A program made the translations under genes and the position numbers. Source: Brevibacillus brevis (GTDB taxonomy: Bacteria; Bacillota; Bacilli; Brevibacillales; Brevibacillaceae). Taken from it: a stretch of 64,000 bases of DNA. Under the pieces are notes generated by a model. It saw only the letters and a list, made by a program, of their open reading frames with translations, searched no databases and had not been told where the DNA came from. This document shows positions 42,113 through 53,510 of the stretch, in pieces; the stretch's first letter is position 1; the number at the start of each line of letters is the position of its first letter. The stretch is from the NCBI RefSeq assembly GCF_031583145.1, contig NZ_CP134050.1, positions 30,001-94,000 of the forward strand, read 5' to 3'.

Positions 42113-44225
42113 CCCGACTTAGTTTCTCTTGGATTTCCTGATACTTGCGGCTAATGGTGGACTGGCTGACACCCAGCATTTTGGCTGCCATGGAGGTCGT
42201 TTTATACTCGTCCATCGCCATCTTGATCAACTGCTCCTCCATTGCCCTCGTCGCTTCCTTCAGCGGCATGATCTTGGTCAGGCGCTGCTTCAAATACTGT
42301 TTCTTCCCTTTTTTCAGCAAAGGGGTGATGTGGTGAGCCTCAATCAAATCTTCGTCGGCGGTCACGACGAGCCGCTCGATGATGTTTTGCAGCTCGCGGA
42401 CGTTGCCCGGCCAGGAGTAGGACTCGAGCAAGTCCAGGGCGTCCTGGGACAGCTGCGCGTTCCGCTGGTACTTCTCGTTAAACGTTTGCAAAAAGTGGAG
42501 GCCGATCAGCGGGATGTCCTCGGGCCGGTCGCGCAGCGGTGGAATCGCGACGGGGATGACGTTCAGCCGGTAGTACAGGTCTTCGCGGAATGTACCCTCT
42601 TCCACCATTTTCTCGAGGTTCTTGTTGGTGGCGGCGATAATTTGCACATCGACCTCGACGACCTCCGAGCCCCCGACCGGGATGATCTCCCTCTCCTGCA
42701 GCACCCGCAGGAGCTTCACTTGAAGATTGAGCGGCATCTCGCCGATCTCGTCCAAAAACAGGACGCCTTTGTGCGCCATCCGGAAATATCCGGGCTTTCC
42801 GTTGGAATTCGCCCCGGTAAAGGCTCCTTTCTCGTAGCCGAACAGTTCGCTTTCCAGGAGCGTCTCGGGGATGGCCCCGCAGTTGACTTTGACGAACGGC
42901 TTGCTGCTGCGGGCCCCCAGCTCGTAGATCGTCCGGGCAAACACCTCTTTGCCCACCCCTGATTCTCCGGTCAACAGGACGGTCGAGGACGTGCCGGCGA
43001 TCTTGTGGATGTACTTCATCACTTTCTCGATCTGCTCGCTTGCGTAGATCAGCTGCCGGCTTTTGCCGTATTGTTTCTGGTCGCGCAGGTGCTCCAGTTC
43101 TTTTTTGTATTTTTCGGACATTTTTTTGGCCTGGAGCAGCTCTTCCTTCAGCAGCATCGTTTCGGTCACGTCGCGAAGAGCGATGACGATGCGCTCCAGC
43201 TTGCCCTTGTCGTCGAAAATGGGGTTGCCGACGGCCAAAACATTCTTGCCAGAGCGGCTTTCCTGGGTGACCGACACCTTGCGCTTGCGCTCGATCACCA
43301 TTTTTACGATAGCGGAGAAAAAAGTGCCCTCGTGCTCCAGCTCCATCAGGTTGAGGCCGATCAGCTGTTCTTTGTCGATCTCCCAGAAGTCCTTGATTAA
43401 ATTGCCGCTGTAGCGAAGCAAAACGCCGTTTTCATCCAGAACCAGGATCTCATCGTAGATGGAGGACAATATTCCTTGCAGGTCCGTATTCAAATTTTTG
43501 ACGTACGCCATCTCCATCGCCATTTTTTCAATAAACGGCAGGTCCTGGAGCACGATGATCGCTCCCGTGACGTTGCCGTGCTGGTTGCGGATCGGACCGA
43601 AGTCGGCAAGGACGCCGATGCGATCGTTGACGATGATGTGGTTGAGGATGGTCTCGCCGTGTTCTACGACCTTCAGGAACAGAGCCGGATCGAGCAATTC
43701 CCCCGCCCGCTGCCGCCGCAGTTCTTCCGGAGTGATGCGCATCATCCGCAGCACCTCGGAGCTGAAGTTTTCGATGCGCCCGTGCACGTCGGCGATGACG
43801 ATGCCCATCGGAATGGAATTGAGCAGCGAACGGATCCAGTCGGTATGGGACGATTGGCTCGTCAGCAAATAGTAGAGAATGTCTTCCCGATGAAGATATC
43901 CTTCTGTCTTGCCTTCCCGGTTCTGGATGACGACGACTTCCTCGCCGAATACTTTGAAAAAATCGAGCATGTCCGCTTCCTGCTGAAAAAACGTCAGGTT
44001 GGTGTGAAACGGCAGCTGCCGCACTTGCCGTTTGAGCCAGTCCGGATCGTCGAGGAACGGCATGATGTCGGTATTTCTTATGTAGGCAACGATGCTGCCG
44101 TCTTGCGTGGCATCCGTGACAAACACGTAACGCTCGTTGAACCGGGACATGATGTTCCATAAATCGTTGGCGGAAGATTCAAACGATACGGTATACGCTT
44201 TTCTGACAAGCCATTTTGAAGCCAT
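42087..44225 (-). CDS. Sigma-54-dependent activator with CBS and PAS domains
   Basis: The 712-residue enhancer-binding protein has an N-terminal CBS-like region (residues 1-125), two PAS domains (about 130-250 and 255-375), a coiled linker, an AAA+ domain (Walker A GESGVGKE, the sigma-54 contact GAFTGA, Walker B FLDEIGEM, RxDLYYRLNV) and a C-terminal helix-turn-helix (TSMAAKMLGVSQSTISRK). The organisation resembles the RocR/BkdR/PrdR group. It lies downstream of the aminotransferase genes and probably activates the four nearby -24/-12 promoters through the 35-bp dyads. The effector is unknown; a polyamine, GABA or semialdehyde is plausible. The start has GGGGAGG. Confidence 0.93.
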   Translation of the reverse strand: MASKWLVRKAYTVSFESSANDLWNIMSRFNERYVFVTDATQDGSIVAYIRNTDIMPFLDDPDWLKRQVRQLPFHTNLTFFQQEADMLDFFKVFGEEVVVIQNREGKTEGYLHREDILYYLLTSQSSHTDWIRSLLNSIPMGIVIADVHGRIENFSSEVLRMMRITPEELRRQRAGELLDPALFLKVVEHGETILNHIIVNDRIGVLADFGPIRNQHGNVTGAIIVLQDLPFIEKMAMEMAYVKNLNTDLQGILSSIYDEILVLDENGVLLRYSGNLIKDFWEIDKEQLIGLNLMELEHEGTFFSAIVKMVIERKRKVSVTQESRSGKNVLAVGNPIFDDKGKLERIVIALRDVTETMLLKEELLQAKKMSEKYKKELEHLRDQKQYGKSRQLIYASEQIEKVMKYIHKIAGTSSTVLLTGESGVGKEVFARTIYELGARSSKPFVKVNCGAIPETLLESELFGYEKGAFTGANSNGKPGYFRMAHKGVLFLDEIGEMPLNLQVKLLRVLQEREIIPVGGSEVVEVDVQIIAATNKNLEKMVEEGTFREDLYYRLNVIPVAIPPLRDRPEDIPLIGLHFLQTFNEKYQRNAQLSQDALDLLESYSWPGNVRELQNIIERLVVTADEDLIEAHHITPLLKKGKKQYLKQRLTKIMPLKEATRAMEEQLIKMAMDEYKTTSMAAKMLGVSQSTISRKYQEIQEKLSRGEQIGFKV

Positions 44226-44294
44226 AGGTCCTCCCCATGCTGACAGGATTGTTTCCTTTCATTATAAACGGGGCTTCGAAGGACGGGAAAGCGG

Positions 44295-44324
44295 AAAAGA
44301 AGACCGGGTGGACAGTCTTCTTTT
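44295..44324 (-). terminator. Terminator of the ALDH-aminotransferase operon
   Basis: On the minus strand the stem AAAAGAAGAC / GTCTTCTTTT ends in a T-rich stretch, just after the aminotransferase stop. Confidence 0.75.
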
Positions 44325-44337
44325 CCTCATGGAATGC

Positions 44338-47216
<2,879 letters not shown>

Positions 47217-47262
47217 CCAACGAATCCTCTCCCTTCCGCTTTTCCCTTCAGCCATTACGATG

Positions 47263-47278
47263 AGCAAGTCTCGTGCCA
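47263..47278 (-). promoter_or_regulatory. Sigma-54 promoter of ALDH1-patA operon
   Basis: On the minus strand TGGCAC-GAGAC-TTGCT matches the -24/-12 consensus (TGGCAC-N5-TTGCW) fully, with GG and GC ten bases apart. It lies 47 nt before the ALDH1 start. Confidence 0.85.
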
Positions 47279-47331
47279 ACAGGGAAAGGAGGCTCTGCCT
47301 GCGATTTGGCATGAGCGATGCAGGGATGGGT

Positions 47332-47366
47332 TATTCAAAAAATCATAAATTATGCAAAAATGAATA
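47332..47366. promoter_or_regulatory. 35-bp enhancer dyad 1
   Basis: The layout is TATTC-AAAAA-ATCAT-AAATT-ATGCA-AAAAT-GAATA, with outer arms complementary and inner arms partly so. Its centre is about 97 bp upstream of the ALDH1 transcription start. It is a probable binding site for the sigma-54 activator encoded at 42087-44225. Confidence 0.75.
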
Positions 47367-47454
47367 ACTTTCATCTCGCGGATTCGGATGGGAAAACGTC
47401 TTACAGGGGAGAGGCACCGGCACGATCTAGCCTCCCGCGCATGGCGAATGCTGC

Positions 47455-47505
47455 GAAAAAAAACAGCTCTCCAGCGAAGCGAATGCACGCCAAGCGAGAG
47501 AGCTG
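47455..47505 (-). terminator. Terminator of the ALDH2-ureohydrolase operon
   Basis: On the minus strand CAGCTCTC / GAGAGCTG (stem at 47464-47505) is followed by eight T. Confidence 0.85.
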
Positions 47506-47577
47506 CAAATGGATGGTGTGTTTACATGTGCGATCCGGCCATCAGGACTGCGATCCGCATTGCTGCACCTGAAAGAT

Positions 47578-48516
47578 CTATGCCTGTTCCTTCACCTTCA
47601 ACGCTACCAAAGCTGAAAAGTCGTGAATCAGCGTGGCAGCCAGCAGTGCCGTAATCTGCGTCGGATCGTAAGGCGGCAGCACCTCTACCAGGTCGAAACC
47701 GATGTAGTTCATGCCGCTGAGGGAACGGATGATTTGAAGGGCTTCGTGACTGGTGAAGCCGCCGACCTCCAGCGTGCCGGTGCCGGGCGCGAAAGCCGGG
47801 TCGACGAAGTCGATGTCAAATGTCAAAAAGCAGGGCGTATCCCCAATCGTCGCTTTGATTTGCTTGACCACGTCGTCGATACCTCGGTTGCGCAGCTCCT
47901 GCGTCGTAATGACGTTGTAGCCCAGCTCATAGCTCGCCTCGAGGTCGCCGGGGTGGTTCAGCGTTCCACGGATGCCGACCTGGAACACCTTGTCCGGGAT
48001 GAGCAGCCCTTCCTCGTGGGCGCGGATGAATGGAGAGCCGTGCCAGTATTTCTCGTCGTAGTACGTATCCCACGTGTCCGTATGCGAATCGAACTGGATC
48101 AGCGCGACCTGTCCGTAAACCTTTTTGGCAGCCCGCAGCGACGCCAGCGTGATCGAGTGGTCGCCGCCAAGTCCAATGGGGACGATGCCTTTATTCATCA
48201 GATCGAGCATGGCTGCTTCCATCAGCTCGTAGCTGCGGTGGATGTTGTGCGGAATGACCGGCACGTCTCCGATGTCGATCGCGTTCGTGTCGTCAAACGG
48301 ATACACCTTGTGTGTCGGATGGTAGGGAAACAGCGTCATGGAGGCCTGGCGGATCGCCTGCGGGGCGAACCGGGCTCCTACGCGGAAGGAAGCCGCCGTG
48401 TCGAACGGCTGGCCAAGGATGGCCACCTTGGCGTTTTCCCTGCTGGAGGGCAGGCGCATGAACGTTCCCGTCGTACAAAATTCTGGTTTGACATCAGGTG
48501 TAAGTGGATATTGCAT
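47578..48516 (-). CDS. speB: Agmatinase-family ureohydrolase
   Basis: The 312-residue enzyme contains the manganese-binding motifs GGDHSI, DSHTDTW and DIDFVDPAFAPGTGT of the arginase/agmatinase family. It would release urea from agmatine to give putrescine; 4-guanidinobutyrate hydrolysis to GABA is the main alternative and would also fit the pathway. It is cotranscribed with ALDH2 (24-nt gap) from a sigma-54 promoter. The start has GGAGGATT. Confidence 0.88.
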   Translation of the reverse strand: MQYPLTPDVKPEFCTTGTFMRLPSSRENAKVAILGQPFDTAASFRVGARFAPQAIRQASMTLFPYHPTHKVYPFDDTNAIDIGDVPVIPHNIHRSYELMEAAMLDLMNKGIVPIGLGGDHSITLASLRAAKKVYGQVALIQFDSHTDTWDTYYDEKYWHGSPFIRAHEEGLLIPDKVFQVGIRGTLNHPGDLEASYELGYNVITTQELRNRGIDDVVKQIKATIGDTPCFLTFDIDFVDPAFAPGTGTLEVGGFTSHEALQIIRSLSGMNYIGFDLVEVLPPYDPTQITALLAATLIHDFSALVALKVKEQA

Positions 48517-48540
48517 GGTTAGTAATCCTCCGGTTTCGGT

Positions 48541-49965
48541 TTAGTTGCGGTTGAACACCACCAGTTTCATCTCGGTCATTTCCTCAACCGCGTATTTCAG
48601 GCCTTCCCGTCCGGTTCCGCTCTCCTTCACGCCGCCGTACGGCATGTGGTCGACGCGGAACGTGGGGATGTCATTGATCATCACGCCGCCGACGTGCAGC
48701 TGCTGGGCCGCCATCAGCGCCGTGTGGATATTGTCCGTGTAAATGCCCGCCTGCAGACCGTAGCGGGAGTCGTTGACGAGGGCAATGCCTTCGTCGACAG
48801 AGCCGATCTTGTTGATCAGGACGATCGGGGCGAAGACCTCCTGGCAGGAGACCTTCTGAGCCGGATCGACGTCGAGCAAAATCGTCGGCAGCAAAACGTT
48901 TCCTACTGCCTTGCCGCCCGTGATGACTTTGGCTCCGTGCTGCTTCGCTTCCTCGATCCAGGCGAGGGTGCGGTCCACGTCGGCAGGGGAAATCAAGGCG
49001 GACACATCCGTCTTCGGGTCGAGCGGATCGCCGGCTGTCAAACGGTTGGTCGCAGCCATGAACGCTTTTGCGAAATCTTCGTAGAGATCCTCGTGCACGT
49101 ATACGCGCTGGAGGGAGATGCACACCTGCCCCTGGAAGGCGAACGCTCCTTGGACGCAGCGGGGAATGATTTTCTGAATATCGACGCCTTTGTCTACGAT
49201 CAGCGCGGCGTTGGATCCGAGCTCCAGCGTGACGCGCTTCAGGCCAGCCTTGTTGCGAATGCCGATGCCGACCGCCGGGCTTCCGGTAAACGTGACCATC
49301 TGGACGCGCTCATCCGTGACGATCAAATCGCCAACAACGCGGCCGCTGCCTGTCACGACATTGAGCGCACCGGCCGGCAGTCCCGCTTCCTGCAGAAGCT
49401 CCGCCAGGAAAAAGGCGGACAGCGGCGTTTGGCCAGCCGGCTTCAGCACGATGGTGTTTCCGGCGGCGATGGCCGGGCCGACCTTGTGGGCGACGAGATT
49501 CATCGGAAAGTTGAAAGGCGTGATCGCGCCGATGACCCCGAGCGGCTCGCGCACTGTGTAGGCCACCCGATTTTCCCCGCCGGGCGCGGCGTCGAGCGGC
49601 AGCGTCTCACCGTGGATCCGTTTTGCTTCCTCCGCGGCAAACCGGTACGTCTGGACCGTCCGCGACACTTCCCCGCGCGCCGTCGCAATTGGCTTGGCCG
49701 CCTCGAGCGCGATGATGCGGGCGGCTTCCTCTCCTCGCACTTCCAGCAGGGATGCCAGCTTGCTTAGAATCTCTGCGCGGGCGTGCGCAGGGAGGGACTT
49801 CATTTTGCCTTGCGCAGCATAGGCAGCGGCGATGGCGGCATCCACTTCCTCCGGGGTCGCCGCGGGGATTTCCGCGATCACTTCTCCGCTGTAGGGAGAA
49901 GTCAATGTTGTGTAATGGCTTGCCTGCACCCATTCACCGTTTATAAACAGACTCTTTTTATCCAT
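48541..49965 (-). CDS. Aldehyde dehydrogenase, probably succinate-semialdehyde type
   Basis: The 474-residue enzyme has FNFPMNLVAHKVGPAIAAGN, LELGSNAALIV (Glu region) and GQVCISLQRVY (catalytic Cys). Its class resembles lactaldehyde/succinate-semialdehyde dehydrogenases with the CISLQR loop. In this cluster, after gabT, oxidation of succinate semialdehyde to succinate is the logical role. Substrate assignment is by context only. It has AAGGTG before ATG 49965. Confidence 0.85.
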   Translation of the reverse strand: MDKKSLFINGEWVQASHYTTLTSPYSGEVIAEIPAATPEEVDAAIAAAYAAQGKMKSLPAHARAEILSKLASLLEVRGEEAARIIALEAAKPIATARGEVSRTVQTYRFAAEEAKRIHGETLPLDAAPGGENRVAYTVREPLGVIGAITPFNFPMNLVAHKVGPAIAAGNTIVLKPAGQTPLSAFFLAELLQEAGLPAGALNVVTGSGRVVGDLIVTDERVQMVTFTGSPAVGIGIRNKAGLKRVTLELGSNAALIVDKGVDIQKIIPRCVQGAFAFQGQVCISLQRVYVHEDLYEDFAKAFMAATNRLTAGDPLDPKTDVSALISPADVDRTLAWIEEAKQHGAKVITGGKAVGNVLLPTILLDVDPAQKVSCQEVFAPIVLINKIGSVDEGIALVNDSRYGLQAGIYTDNIHTALMAAQQLHVGGVMINDIPTFRVDHMPYGGVKESGTGREGLKYAVEEMTEMKLVVFNRN

Positions 49966-50028
49966 GTGTGATCACCTTGTCTTTTCAAGTAATGTCTCGT
50001 CCGAAACTCGTCTGCCAAAAAGAGTGCC

Positions 50029-50103
50029 TTACGCCGAATGGGCGCGTGCCGGCAGCAAAATCATCGAGAGCAGGACGGCGATTAAGAACAGCTTGTTTTG
50101 CAT
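50029..50103 (-). CDS. 24-residue hydrophobic leader peptide
   Basis: Between the sigma-54 promoter and ALDH2 an ORF starts at ATG 50103 with GAGGTGG and codes MQNKLFLIAVLLSMILLPAR plus AHSA before TAA. It is one hydrophobic helix with a basic N-terminus, like a signal peptide or small membrane protein. It may be a regulatory leader or a small membrane protein. Confidence 0.5.
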   Translation of the reverse strand: MQNKLFLIAVLLSMILLPARAHSA

Positions 50104-50161
50104 ACAACCACCTCGTGTGCCCTTTCCATTGGAAGGCCAATCCTTCCTGTCCTCACATTAT

Positions 50162-50177
50162 TGCAAAAGTTATGCCA
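50162..50177 (-). promoter_or_regulatory. Sigma-54 promoter of ALDH2-speB operon
   Basis: On the minus strand TGGCAT-AACTT-TTGCA matches the -24/-12 consensus. It lies about 60 nt before the small ORF and 197 nt before ALDH2. Confidence 0.85.
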
Positions 50178-50217
50178 ATTTTGAAATCGTTTCCGGGTTG
50201 TCACTCCGGTGGTTCTC

Positions 50218-50252
50218 TATTCGATCTTGCATCAAATATGCAAAATTGAATA
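50218..50252. promoter_or_regulatory. 35-bp enhancer dyad 2
   Basis: TATTC-GATCT-TGCAT-CAAAT-ATGCA-AAATT-GAATA: both outer arms and both inner arms are perfectly complementary, all in 5-bp modules. The centre is about 85 bp upstream of the transcription start. This is the best copy of the three. Confidence 0.85.
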
Positions 50253-50263
50253 ACTTCCCGAAA

Positions 50264-50296
50264 GAAGAGAGCTGCCTCATGTCGGCAGCTCTCTTC
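50264..50296 (-). terminator. gabT terminator
   Basis: On the minus strand the stem GAAGAGAGCTGCC / GGCAGCTCTCTTC is followed by TTTC. Confidence 0.8.
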
Positions 50297-50318
50297 CGTA
50301 TTTCCCTCCTGGCCGGAG

Positions 50319-51665
50319 TTATGCCAGGTCGACAAAAACTTCTTCGATGATGTCCAGCGCCTCGGCCAGCTGCTCGTTCGTGATCACCAGGGGGCAGAGG
50401 ATGCGGATAACGTTTTTGAAAATGCCTGCGCTGAGCGTCACGACGCCACGCTGGTTGCAGGCCGCCACGATTTTGGCGGTCAGTTCATCAGCGGGTGCCT
50501 TGGTGGATCGATCCTTCACCAGCTCCACGGCAACCATCGCCCCCAGGGCACGTACATCGCCAATCGCCGCGTGCTTTTCCTGCATGGCCCGGAAGCGGGA
50601 GACGACAGTCGCGCCAATCAGGTTGGCCCGTTCCGGAAGGTTTTCCTCTTCCATCATTTCGATGACTTTCAGAGCCGCTACGCAGCCGAGCGGGCTGCCG
50701 CCATACGTTCCGCCGATCTGGCCGGGCTCCGGCGCGTCCATTATCTCCGCGCGCCCGGTTACGGCGCTGATCGGAAGGCCGGCCGCAATTGACTTGGACA
50801 TGGTCATCAGATCAGGCACGACGCCGAAATGCTCCATGGCAAACATTTTGCCTGTGCGGCCAAAGCCGGTCTGGATCTCGTCGGCGATGAACAGGATGCC
50901 GTGTTTTTCGCAGATCGCCTTCACGCCCTGCACGAAGGTCTTGGACGGGATGACGAAGCCGCCCTCGCCCTGCACCGGCTCCATGATGATCGCGGCCACT
51001 TCTTCCGCCGCCACTTCCACGAGGAAAAATTCCTCCAGCTTTTTCAATATCTCCCGGTCCAGCTCCTCGGACGACATGCCGTGCGGGGCTCGGTAATAGT
51101 ACGGATACTGCATTTTGTACACATCCGGAGCGAACGGGCCGAAGCCGTATTTGTAAGGCTTCACCTTGCTGGTCAGCGACATCCCCAGGAGGGTGCGGCC
51201 GTGGAAGCCCCGTTCAAAGGAAATGACCGCCTTGCGTCCCGTGTATTTGCGGGCGATTTTGATCGCGTTTTCCACCGCTTCAGCACCGCTGTTCAAGAAA
51301 AACGTCTTTTTCGGATGATTCCCGGGAGTGATCTGGTTCAGCTTTTCCGCAAGCGCTACGTAAGGCTCGTACATCATGACGTGGAAGCAAGGGTGAATGT
51401 ACTTGTCCAACTGTTCCTTGAGCGCTTCCACTACTTTAGGCGGACAGTGGCCCGCATTCAGAGTACCGATCGCGCCGGCAAAGTCAATGAACGTGTTGCC
51501 GTCGACATCGGTCAGCAGGGCGCCTTCTCCTTTGGCGGCAAAACTGGATACGGTCGTGAACGGACCGCGGGGAACGTGCTCTTCCTTTTTCGCCAGCAAG
51601 GCCTGCGCATTCGGCCCGGGGATCGGCGTCTGGATGTTGACATAGCTTCTTGTCGTGCTGCTCAT
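50319..51665 (-). CDS. gabT: 4-aminobutyrate aminotransferase
   Basis: The 448-residue class III transaminase has FLNSGAEAVENAIKIARKYTGR, FADEIQTGFGRTGKMFAMEH and the PLP lysine in TMSKSIAAGLP. The order of blocks and the GxFPxL-type middle (RGFHGRTLLGMSLTSK) match GabT. It converts GABA and 2-oxoglutarate to succinate semialdehyde and glutamate. ATG 51665 has GGAGGAG; a longer frame from 51704 starts before the transcript. It has its own sigma-54 promoter. Confidence 0.92.
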   Translation of the reverse strand: MSSTTRSYVNIQTPIPGPNAQALLAKKEEHVPRGPFTTVSSFAAKGEGALLTDVDGNTFIDFAGAIGTLNAGHCPPKVVEALKEQLDKYIHPCFHVMMYEPYVALAEKLNQITPGNHPKKTFFLNSGAEAVENAIKIARKYTGRKAVISFERGFHGRTLLGMSLTSKVKPYKYGFGPFAPDVYKMQYPYYYRAPHGMSSEELDREILKKLEEFFLVEVAAEEVAAIIMEPVQGEGGFVIPSKTFVQGVKAICEKHGILFIADEIQTGFGRTGKMFAMEHFGVVPDLMTMSKSIAAGLPISAVTGRAEIMDAPEPGQIGGTYGGSPLGCVAALKVIEMMEEENLPERANLIGATVVSRFRAMQEKHAAIGDVRALGAMVAVELVKDRSTKAPADELTAKIVAACNQRGVVTLSAGIFKNVIRILCPLVITNEQLAEALDIIEEVFVDLA

Positions 51666-51709
51666 CGAAATCTCTCCTCCCACTTTCTCTCTTTCCGCCG
51701 CCAAAATTT

Positions 51710-51725
51710 TGCAAGAAACATGCCA
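51710..51725 (-). promoter_or_regulatory. Sigma-54 promoter of gabT
   Basis: On the minus strand TGGCAT-GTTTC-TTGCA matches the consensus, 44 nt before the gabT start codon. Confidence 0.87.
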
Positions 51726-51789
51726 AGGCCGGATGTGGTACGGACTCGCTTCTGCGTAATCGCACGACCCACGGTGACCCGGACGCCGC

Positions 51790-51824
51790 TATTCATTTTT
51801 GGATAGTCTATGATTTTTTGAATA
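51790..51824. promoter_or_regulatory. 35-bp enhancer dyad 3, shared by divergent promoters
   Basis: TATTC-ATTTT-TGGAT-AGTCT-ATGAT-TTTTT-GAATA has the same modules as dyads 1 and 2. Its centre (51807) is almost the same distance, about 108 bp, from the gabT and the permease transcription starts. Confidence 0.78.
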
Positions 51825-51889
51825 ATAATACGGCACGCAATAGCCTGTGCCCAAACGGACGGGCTTGATCCGAGGGCACTTCATCAGGT

Positions 51890-51905
51890 TGGCACATCCC
51901 TTGCA
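51890..51905 (+). promoter_or_regulatory. Sigma-54 promoter of the permease gene
   Basis: TGGCAC-ATCCC-TTGCA is a full match to the -24/-12 consensus. It lies 222 nt before the permease start. Confidence 0.88.
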
Positions 51906-51960
51906 ATCAGATGACCTTGCAACAACAGACGGCATTTTCAAACAAGGGAGGCTGTGAACC

Positions 51961-52032
51961 ATGAGACAAAGGGGTAGACCGCAAGCGACATACAGCCGCG
52001 CAGCCGGGGGGATGGACCGATTATCACTGTGA
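51961..52032 (+). CDS. Possible 23-residue leader peptide
   Basis: In the permease leader an ATG at 51961 follows AAGGGAGG and opens MRQRGRPQATYSRAAGGMD plus RLSL before TGA. It is basic, not hydrophobic. It may only be a chance ORF, but the ribosome site is good. Confidence 0.35.
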   Translation: MRQRGRPQATYSRAAGGMDRLSL

Positions 52033-52073
52033 AGAGGAGTCTGAATTGATACCAACTTTTTATAGCAGTAAAT

Positions 52074-52087
52074 TTTAAGCGCTTACA
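52074..52087. promoter_or_regulatory. cre-like site in the permease leader
   Basis: TTTAAGCGCTTACA matches the CcpA consensus at 13 of 14 positions. Being inside the transcribed leader, it could act as a roadblock for catabolite repression of the sigma-54 transcript. Confidence 0.6.
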
Positions 52088-52126
52088 ACATACCGAGGTA
52101 AATTCTGACATAAAAGGGGATTGGTC

Positions 52127-53485
52127 ATGCACAAAAACGTGGAACAAGAACATTTTCCTACATTGAAAAGAAGCTTGAAGCTGTGGCAGGTCATCGTTCT
52201 GGGTTTGGGATATTTAACCCCTCTCACTGTTTTCGATACGTACGGAATCGTCACTCAGGAAACGAGCGGGCATGTTCCCACCGCCTACATTCTCGCGCTG
52301 GCAGCCATGCTGTTCACTGCCTCCAGCTACGGAAAAATGGTCAAAGTCTTCCCTGTCGCCGGGTCTGCGTACTCCTACGCCCGCCAGACGATTAATCCGC
52401 ATCTCGGTTTTTTGGTCGGCTGGGTGTCCCTCCTCGACTATGTATTCCTGCCGATCATCAATGTGCTGCTCGGAAAAATCTACTTGGCAGCCATGTTTCC
52501 CTCCGTTCCGGACTGGCTTCTCGGCATTCTGCTCGCGGCCGTGACGACTGCCGTCAATCTCCGCGGGATCGGATCGACCGCCAACTTCAACACGTGGCTC
52601 GTCGTCTTCCAGGTGCTGGTCGTCGGTATTTTCACTTGTTTGGCTATCCAGCATCTGTCGGGAGCCGCCACAACCGCCAACCCGTTTCCCATCACTCCGT
52701 TTTACGGGGAAGGAATATCGTTCCCGACGCTTCTGTCCGGGGCCGCGATTCTCTGTTTTTCCTTTCTCGGATTTGACGCGGTCACGACCTATACAGAAGA
52801 AGCGATCGACCCGATGAAAACCATTCCGCGGGGCATTTTTCTGGTCGCTCTGATCGGGGGCGTCATCTTCATCACCGCTTCCTATTTCACCCAGCTGGCT
52901 TTTCCCGACATCACCCGCTTCCAAAATTCCGATTCGCCTTCACCGGAAATGTCGATGATCCTGGGCGGTGACCTGTTCCACACGGTGTTCGTCGCCGGAA
53001 GCATCACCGCAGCTCTCGCATCCGGAGTCGCGTCGCACACGAGCGCTTCCCGCCTGCTGTTCGCCATGGGAAGGGAAAATGTTCTGCCGCAAAAGCTGTT
53101 TGGGCGGCTGCATCCGACCAGAGGCATTCCCGTAGGCAATGTTCTTTTCATCGGGGCGATTTCCCTGTCCGCGTTGTTCCTCGACCTGGAAACGGCGCTC
53201 GCCTTCATCAATTTCGGCGCACTGACCGCCTTTACCGCCGTCAACGTGTCGGTCTTCGCACACTATTACATTCGAAAGAAGCAGCGTTCTCTGAAGGACA
53301 CGCTCTCGTATGTCATCTCCCCGTTGATTGGGGCCAGCTTCGTCGCTTTTCTGTGGTTCAATCTCGACAGTCAGGCGCTGACGCTCGGCATCGTCTGGAC
53401 ACTCGTCGGGATCGGGTATTTGCTCGTCACGACCAAAGGCTTCCGCAAACGGCCGCCAGTGATCGAGTACGAGGATGCGATTTGA
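52127..53485 (+). CDS. APC superfamily amino acid/polyamine permease
   Basis: The 452-residue protein has twelve membrane segments and the APC beginning KLWQVIVLGLGYLTPLTVFDTYGIVTQ, the conserved SFLGFDAVTTYTEEAIDPMKTIPRGI block after helix 5, and GRENVLPQKLFGRLHPTRGIPVGNV. It resembles PuuP-type putrescine importers. It is divergent from gabT and shares its enhancer, so uptake of a pathway substrate (putrescine or GABA) is likely. The start follows AAAGGGGA. Confidence 0.9.
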   Translation: MHKNVEQEHFPTLKRSLKLWQVIVLGLGYLTPLTVFDTYGIVTQETSGHVPTAYILALAAMLFTASSYGKMVKVFPVAGSAYSYARQTINPHLGFLVGWVSLLDYVFLPIINVLLGKIYLAAMFPSVPDWLLGILLAAVTTAVNLRGIGSTANFNTWLVVFQVLVVGIFTCLAIQHLSGAATTANPFPITPFYGEGISFPTLLSGAAILCFSFLGFDAVTTYTEEAIDPMKTIPRGIFLVALIGGVIFITASYFTQLAFPDITRFQNSDSPSPEMSMILGGDLFHTVFVAGSITAALASGVASHTSASRLLFAMGRENVLPQKLFGRLHPTRGIPVGNVLFIGAISLSALFLDLETALAFINFGALTAFTAVNVSVFAHYYIRKKQRSLKDTLSYVISPLIGASFVAFLWFNLDSQALTLGIVWTLVGIGYLLVTTKGFRKRPPVIEYEDAI

Positions 53486-53510
53486 CATTCGCACGCGAAT
53501 AGACCGCAGC

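Noticed and set aside
47307-47322. TGGCAT-GAGCG-ATGCA on the plus strand as a further sigma-54 promoter
   Set aside because: The -12 element lacks TT and no gene lies downstream on that strand before the terminator region.
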